64,000 bases of DNA from Mayfieldus sp963740555 (lineage in GTDB: Bacteria > Actinomycetota > Thermoleophilia > Solirubrobacterales > 70-9), in the NCBI GenBank assembly GCA_963740555.1, contig CAVUES010000003.1, positions 434,001 through 498,000 on the forward strand, in the 5' to 3' direction. The notes under the pieces are model-generated. The model worked only from the letters and a program-made list of their open reading frames with translations, ran no database searches and was not told the origin of the DNA. Position 1 is the first letter of the stretch. The number at the start of each line of letters is the position of its first letter. Shown here piece by piece: positions 59,470 through 64,000 of this stretch. Both the position numbers and the translations under genes were made by a program.

Positions 59470-60187
59470 GACCTCGCGCGAGCCAGCGGGCGTTGCTGGG
59501 CGCGAAGGCCTTCCAATCGTTGTTGAAGTAGGCGAAGACCTCGACGCGTGAGCGCCAAGCGGCGATGCGGCGCTTCCAGGTCGCGAGCTCCGCGCGGGAG
59601 TAGTTGCCGTGGCGTCCGCGACGCCCTTGGTGAAAACGGACGAAGGTCCAGTCCGCGGTCAGCTCGAGCGGCTGAAAAGGGCGGTCCGGGTGGTCGCCGA
59701 TCACCAGGGCGACTCCCGCTTCGCGAAGCAGGTCGAAGACCTCGGACTCAAACCAGCTCGGATGGCGAAACTCGAAGCAGTGACGTCCTTCGGGCAGCTG
59801 TTCGACAGCGCGGCGCAGGGTGTCGTCGTCGCGGCGAAAGCTCTCCGGAAGCTGCCACAGGGTCGGCCCCAGCCTGCCGGCTTCGACTAACGGAGCCAAT
59901 GGCGCGTAGAAGCGCCGAGTCCCCCGCTTCAATTCCCGCAGGCGGCGAACGTGGGTCATGTATCGGCTCGCCTTGACCGAGAAGATGAACCCAGGCGGCG
60001 TCTGCTCGAGCCATCTCGCGACCGCCGCCTTCGAGGCCAGCCGGTAGAAGGTCGAATTGACCTCAACCGTCTCGAAGGCGCGGGCGTAATGCTCGAGCCA
60101 GCGCGAGGCGGGAACGGCAGGCGGATAGAAACGCCCGCGCCACTCCCGATAGTTCCATCCAGAGCAACCGACGTGAACCGGCTTCAA
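59459..60187 (-). CDS. DUF72 domain-containing protein
   Basis: A 242-residue DUF72 (YecE-like) protein with CSGWNYREWRGRFYPPAV near the start, EVNSTFYRLASKAAVARWLE, FIFSVKASRYMTHVRRLREL, GPTLWQLPESFRRD and FAYFNNDWKAFAPSNARWL. It is a TIM-barrel-like family of unknown activity. The start is a TTG at 60187, overlapping the next gene's stop. Confidence 0.85.
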   Translation of the reverse strand: MKPVHVGCSGWNYREWRGRFYPPAVPASRWLEHYARAFETVEVNSTFYRLASKAAVARWLEQTPPGFIFSVKASRYMTHVRRLRELKRGTRRFYAPLAPLVEAGRLGPTLWQLPESFRRDDDTLRRAVEQLPEGRHCFEFRHPSWFESEVFDLLREAGVALVIGDHPDRPFQPLELTADWTFVRFHQGRRGRHGNYSRAELATWKRRIAAWRSRVEVFAYFNNDWKAFAPSNARWLARGLST

Positions 60188-60414
60188 GCCGCCCTGCGGA
60201 CACCGGGTTTGCGGCCCCGGGGCTTGCCTGCCCTGAGCTCGTTACGGACCCGATCCAGCGTCGCCTGGCAGCCCTTGCAGAACCTCCCGCCGGCCAGGGC
60301 GCGGTGGCGGCAGCCCGGGGTATGGCACCCCGCTTGCCGGTCATAGCGAGTGCGCGTCCTCAGCCCCAGTCGCGGGTAATCGGCGTCGATCCGAGTCGCA
60401 ACCGCTGCCTCCAT
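60184..60414 (-). CDS. small Cys-containing protein, possibly zinc-binding
   Basis: A 76-residue protein. Cys at CHTPGC and CKGC, with a His nearby (HTPGCRHR), may form a zinc site; the rest is Arg-rich and basic (DRVRNELRAGKPRGRKPGVR). It is probably nucleic-acid-binding, but no family is recognised. ATG at 60414. The TGA stop overlaps the DUF72 start. Confidence 0.55.
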   Translation of the reverse strand: MEAAVATRIDADYPRLGLRTRTRYDRQAGCHTPGCRHRALAGGRFCKGCQATLDRVRNELRAGKPRGRKPGVRRAA

Positions 60415-60484
60415 CTCTCTAACCCTCCGTGGTTGAAGTCGGAGGGCGCCTACCCTGGGACCGAGCCCCTAAACCCTGCCGTGT

Positions 60485-61333
60485 GTGGTCTCGCCCGAAC
60501 CGCTTCGGGTATGCGTCTACCCAGCCCAGCCACCAGAATCAACTCTGATCCAACACGGAGACAGCAGCCCACCCGGTCCGGCCGAACGGCTCGCCAGCGA
60601 GGAGGATTTGCTGCGACGCTACGCCCGGACCCGCGACCCGGCGGTCAAGGAGGAGATCGTTCGTCGCTTTCTGCCCTTTGCTCGCAGCCTTGCGCTGCGA
60701 TATCGAGGGGGGACTGAGCAGGTCGAGGACCTGGTCCAGGTGGCCAACCTGGGCCTCGTGCAAGCGATCGAGCGCTTCGATCCCGATCGTGGCGCCGGTT
60801 TCAAGTCATTCGCAGCTCCGACGATCCTCGGAGAGTTGAAACGCCACTTCCGCGACCGGGTCTGGAACCTGCGCCTGCCCCGCGGGTTGCAGGAACGGAT
60901 TCTGAAGCTCGACGGCGCGGCCACCGAGCTGACGGCGGAGCTGGAGCGACCGCCAACCGTGCGCGAGCTGGCCAGCGAGCTCGGCGTCGACGAGGCCGAG
61001 GTGCTCGAGGCGTTCGAGGCGGTGCAGACGCGTCGCACGCTCTCCTTCGATCAACCGGTCACGGTGGTCGGTACGACTGAGGAAGGGACCGTTGGCGAGC
61101 AGGTCGGGACCGAGGACCCGCACTACGAGAGCGTCGAGGATCGGGCCGCAGTCGAGGCCGGCCTGCCAGGGCTCACCGAGCGTGAGGTTCTGGCGCTGCG
61201 CTTGAGGTTCGTCGAGGACCTGACACAGAGTGAGATCGCGGAGCGGATCGGCTGCTCGCAGGTCCACGTCTCACGCATCCTGCGTGCCGCATTGCGGCGC
61301 CTGCGTGAGAGCGCCGCCGACGACGTGGAGTAG
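60485..61333 (+). CDS. RNA polymerase sigma factor, SigB/SigF type
   Basis: A 282-residue group-3 sigma factor. Region 2 reads FLPFARSLALRYRGGTEQVE then DLVQVANLGLVQAIERFDPD; region 3 is ELERPPTVRELASELGVDEA and region 4 LTQSEIAERIGCSQVHVSRI. It likely serves general stress or development. The GTG at 60485 gives a non-conserved N-terminus of about 35 residues, so the real start may be later. It is convergent with the anti-sigma gene. Confidence 0.88.
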   Translation: MVSPEPLRVCVYPAQPPESTLIQHGDSSPPGPAERLASEEDLLRRYARTRDPAVKEEIVRRFLPFARSLALRYRGGTEQVEDLVQVANLGLVQAIERFDPDRGAGFKSFAAPTILGELKRHFRDRVWNLRLPRGLQERILKLDGAATELTAELERPPTVRELASELGVDEAEVLEAFEAVQTRRTLSFDQPVTVVGTTEEGTVGEQVGTEDPHYESVEDRAAVEAGLPGLTEREVLALRLRFVEDLTQSEIAERIGCSQVHVSRILRAALRRLRESAADDVE

Positions 61334-61346
61334 CCGCGCGTCGCGG
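61334..61346. terminator. small GC stem between convergent genes
   Basis: CCGCG and CGCGG arms around CGT between the SigB-type gene and the anti-sigma gene. No U-run, so it is a weak candidate. Confidence 0.3.
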
Positions 61347-61348
61347 GT

Positions 61349-62203
61349 CTAGGGTCGCGAGGCGCGCATCTTGAGGCCGAAGTACTCGCCGTCGGACCCC
61401 TCGTCGACGGTCACGTCGTCGGCGAGCTTCTCCAGCGTCGCGCCGAGGCCGGGGATCTCGAGCTCTGAGCGCAGCTTCTCCGCGGCGCCCTTCTGCATCG
61501 GGCCGACTCGAAGGTCGATCGACCCGTCGCCGTCCTCGACGACCATCCGGATCGTGCCGTCCTCGAAACCCGAGGCAGCGTTGGCGGCAAGCGCATCGGC
61601 GAGCAGCATCGTGTCGGTGAGACGATCGACCGGGAAGTCGGTTCGCGCGGCAAGGACCGAGAGCACGCGCCCAATCACCGGTGCGACGATCCGCTCGTCG
61701 CTGACCCTGATCGCGGTTCCGTGGGCACTCCGCAGCAGCGGGAGCGTCTCATCCTCTTCGAGCACGGGTGTGGCGAGGTCCATTCGCATCACGACCTCGG
61801 TTCCACGACCGATTCCGCCGCTGATCGAGAAATTGGTCGACAGGGCGGCGATCAGCGGCAGGCCGAGACGGAGCCGCGATCCTTCGAGATCCGGCTCCGG
61901 CCGGATTCCTGAGCCTCGATCGCGGACCGCCACCGTGATGCCGCTGTCATCTGGGGTCACCGCGACCTCCAGCGGCCCACCCCGCTCGCCATAGGCGTGC
62001 ACCGCCACGTTCGTGCACGCCTCGGAGACGATCGTCTTCAGGTCGGCGACCGCGGTCGGGTCCATCCCCAGCGTCTCCGCGAGCCCACCGACCGCGTGAC
62101 GTACGACCGCCACGTTCTCTGCCGTGGCCGGCAGGGCGAAGACCAGCCCGGGCTCTTCGGGCGCTGTCGCGGCTCTGGAGTCGGGGGCAAACAAAGTGCT
62201 CAA
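61349..62203 (-). CDS. anti-sigma regulatory serine kinase (RsbW-like) with a second ATPase-like half
   Basis: A 284-residue GHKL-type protein. First half (about 20-145): N-box DLKTIVSEACTNVAVHAYGE, G1 VAVRDRGSGIRPEPD, G2 RLGLPLIAALSTNFSISGGI. The second half (about 165-280) has a related but degenerate pattern (LTDTMLLADALAANAASGFE, GSIDLRVGPMQKGAAEKLRS), so it appears to be a duplicated HATPase domain. Such kinases bind a sigma factor or phosphorylate its anti-anti-sigma. The start is a TTG at 62203. It lies between the sigma gene and the phosphatase. Confidence 0.85.
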   Translation of the reverse strand: MSTLFAPDSRAATAPEEPGLVFALPATAENVAVVRHAVGGLAETLGMDPTAVADLKTIVSEACTNVAVHAYGERGGPLEVAVTPDDSGITVAVRDRGSGIRPEPDLEGSRLRLGLPLIAALSTNFSISGGIGRGTEVVMRMDLATPVLEEDETLPLLRSAHGTAIRVSDERIVAPVIGRVLSVLAARTDFPVDRLTDTMLLADALAANAASGFEDGTIRMVVEDGDGSIDLRVGPMQKGAAEKLRSELEIPGLGATLEKLADDVTVDEGSDGEYFGLKMRASRP

Positions 62204-62304
62204 GTTTCAGCTGTTCCTCTAAGGGCCTGGTCCCCCGAATACCGCAGTCCGACCGGTCTGAGGCTCAGCTACCCCGCCGGGGCGACCCGAAACCCGACGG
62301 ACAC

Positions 62305-64000
62305 TCATTCGATCCCCTCCACGACGCCCTGGCGCGACGCCGGCTCCAGCGCCGGACTCGCTTCGCGTCGCAGAACCAGCATCGCCGCATCGTCCGCAAA
62401 CGTGGCGGCGAAGGCATCCATCGCGTCGCCGACCCGCTGCACCGTCTCGCCGGGACTACTGATCCTGCGCAGCAGCGACCCGAGCCGCTCGCGCCCAAAC
62501 CGCTCCCCGTCGCGCCTCGCCTCGACCACTCCATCGGTGTAGACGACCAACTCCTCGCCGCGCGCGACCTGGAAGCGCACAGGAGACCACTGCGGCTCCT
62601 CCAACGCGCCGAGCAGGGAACCCGGGAGGCCGACCTCCCGGACTGCGCCCGCGGATACGAGCAGCGGTAGCGGGTGGCCGGCCGAGACCACGGTCGCCTC
62701 GACGGATGAGCCGAAGCTGACACAGGCGACGCTGCACAACCGAGCGTCGTCGCGACGGCGCAGCTCCGCGTTGAGGATGTCCAGCGCCGGGAGGACGTCG
62801 CCGTCGAGCATCGCCGCCGTACGGATCGTGTAACGGACCATCGCGGTGAGCGCCGCGGCCTCCGCGCCGTGACCCTCGACGTCGCCCACGGTCACCACCC
62901 AGCCATCGCGCCCCTCGAACACGTCGTAAAAATCGCCGCCGGCGCGATTCTGCTCGCCAGCCGGCCGATACATCGCGGCCATCGTCCATCCATCGACATC
63001 GGGAAGAAGCGGCGGCAGAAGCTCGTGTTGAAGGGCTTCGGCGATCTGCGCCCGCTCGGTCGCAAGCCTCGAGTTCAGGATCGCGACTCCGGCTCGGTCG
63101 GCGACGGCGCGCCCGAGGCGAATCTCCGAGCTGCTGAAGGCGTGACGCCCGGCGCGGTTGATCAAGCACATGACGCCGATTGCCTCACCGCCGGCCATGA
63201 TCGGCTTCAGAAGCACCCAGCCCGGCGTCGGATTCGCGGGCAGCTCCGCGGTCACGGGCTGGGTGGCCCGCATCACATCCGCCATCTCGAGCCTCGTCCC
63301 AGGTCGGACCTCCAAGCCCTCGCGCAGCAGGCGGTCCAGCTCCAGCATCGCCGGATCTCTCTCTGCGACTGCCACCCTCTCCAGACGTCCGTCCTGCGTC
63401 GGCACGCTGACCGAGCACCAGTCGGCAAGTTGTGGCACAACGGCCCGCGAGAGCCCCTCCAGCGCCGCTTCGTAGTTCGCTGCGGAGGCGAGCGCTTCGG
63501 CGCTGCTGGCGAGTACCCGCTGCGCAAACTCCGCTTGTTTGACTGCGGTGACGTCCTCAATCGTGGTCACCACGTAGAGGACATCGTCTGACCCGCCGCG
63601 AATGGCGGTGGACTTCTCAAGGCGCCAGGAGTCCCTGCCTTCCTCGACATCGCGGAGGCGAAACGCCATCGGCCCGGCATCCTCCCCGCGAAGGGTGCGC
63701 CGGCGGGGAAGGTCCTCGATTTCCATCGGCCGGCCGTTCTCATCTCGAATCGCGAATCGCCCAACATCTTCGCCGGACTCCCCTGGAGGCGATTGCGGCG
63801 CAGGCTCCAGCTCGACCAGGTCGGAGGCGGCCTGGTTCGCGTAGACGAGATTGCCTTCGCCGTCGTGGACGATCACAGCCTCCGCGACGCTCTCCATCAC
63901 GGAGTCCATGCGCCGCTCGACGCTTTCGAGGTCGGAGAACAGTCCCGCGTTGTCGAGCGCGATTCCGATCCGCGAGGCCAGCGCAGCCACGAACTCGACG
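62305..64000 (-). CDS. PP2C-type phosphatase with PAS and GAF sensor domains (N-terminus outside window)
   Basis: The frame runs off the right edge. Order: end of a GAF domain (SRIGIALDNAGLFSD), a PAS domain (VMESVAEAVIVHDGEGNLVY), a second GAF (FAQRVLASSAEALASAANYE to AVADRAGVAILNSRL), and a SpoIIE/RsbU phosphatase (GDFYDVFEGRDGWVVTVGDV, EGHGAEAAALTAMVRYTIRT, VYTDGVVEARRDGERFGRER). It dephosphorylates an anti-anti-sigma factor to start the stress response on signal. Next to the anti-sigma and sigma genes. No RsbV is in the window. Confidence 0.9.
   Translation of the reverse strand, partial: VEFVAALASRIGIALDNAGLFSDLESVERRMDSVMESVAEAVIVHDGEGNLVYANQAASDLVELEPAPQSPPGESGEDVGRFAIRDENGRPMEIEDLPRRRTLRGEDAGPMAFRLRDVEEGRDSWRLEKSTAIRGGSDDVLYVVTTIEDVTAVKQAEFAQRVLASSAEALASAANYEAALEGLSRAVVPQLADWCSVSVPTQDGRLERVAVAERDPAMLELDRLLREGLEVRPGTRLEMADVMRATQPVTAELPANPTPGWVLLKPIMAGGEAIGVMCLINRAGRHAFSSSEIRLGRAVADRAGVAILNSRLATERAQIAEALQHELLPPLLPDVDGWTMAAMYRPAGEQNRAGGDFYDVFEGRDGWVVTVGDVEGHGAEAAALTAMVRYTIRTAAMLDGDVLPALDILNAELRRRDDARLCSVACVSFGSSVEATVVSAGHPLPLLVSAGAVREVGLPGSLLGALEEPQWSPVRFQVARGEELVVYTDGVVEARRDGERFGRERLGSLLRRISSPGETVQRVGDAMDAFAATFADDAAMLVLRREASPALEPASRQGVVEGIE

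Noticed and set aside
1..64000. tRNA, rRNA, CRISPR or prophage structural genes
   Set aside because: None could be recognised by sequence reading. The only integrase is the small element's, and the holin-like gene belongs to a housekeeping operon.

Overview
The window is high-GC bacterial DNA with short intergenic gaps, many GTG and TTG starts, frequent 1-8 base stop/start overlaps, and gene content typical of Actinobacteriota: a SigB-type sigma factor with an RsbW-like kinase and a PP2C phosphatase, MCE proteins, DUF3618, DUF4349, and many acyl-CoA enzymes. I infer a soil-type, Gram-positive lineage such as Thermoleophilia/Solirubrobacterales, but no rRNA or other marker in the window proves this.

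Layout. 1-6760: a partial sugar epimerase, DegV, an AI-2E-type permease, and a tightly packed minus-strand operon (nitrilase, TetR, alpha/beta hydrolase, four small envelope proteins). 6847-14479: an acyl-CoA cluster with a MerR regulator, a BKACE enzyme, two SnoaL-like proteins, a carboxyltransferase, an enoyl-CoA hydratase and two acyl-CoA dehydrogenases. 14442-18616: a compact integrative element in the 3' end of the second dehydrogenase gene. It has 38-bp direct repeats, a tyrosine integrase broken by a TGA, an excisionase-like protein, two membrane proteins and a HicBA module. 18641-25033: DUF899 and DUF2294 proteins, a wHTH regulator with matching operators, and three frameshifted genes. 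25030-32566: lipid and acyl-CoA functions (SDR, MBL hydrolase, acyltransferase, glycerol kinase, glycosyltransferase, a stand-alone biotinyl domain, enoyl-CoA hydratase) plus a DNA glycosylase.

32598-40711: a GH3 protein, then biotin synthesis (bioB-bioF-bioD, then bioA), with a divergent MarR/MFS efflux pair between bioD and bioA. 40731-45797: a secreted protein, an ECF sigma factor with a DUF4349 membrane protein, rubredoxin, Nudix and PNPOx-like proteins. 45998-55400: six consecutive MCE-domain genes on the minus strand, with no YrbE permease or MlaF ATPase beside them. 55561-60414: LemA, a lipoprotein, a secreted beta-helix protein, superoxide dismutase, DUF72 and small proteins. 60485-64000: a general-stress partner-switching set (sigma factor, anti-sigma kinase, phosphatase running off the edge).

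How parts connect. The biotin genes would supply the cofactor for the biotinyl carrier at 30584 and the carboxyltransferase at 8908. The acyl-CoA enzymes, acyltransferase, glycerol kinase and MCE lipid-binding proteins point to active lipid uptake and turnover. No tRNA, rRNA or CRISPR array was recognised.
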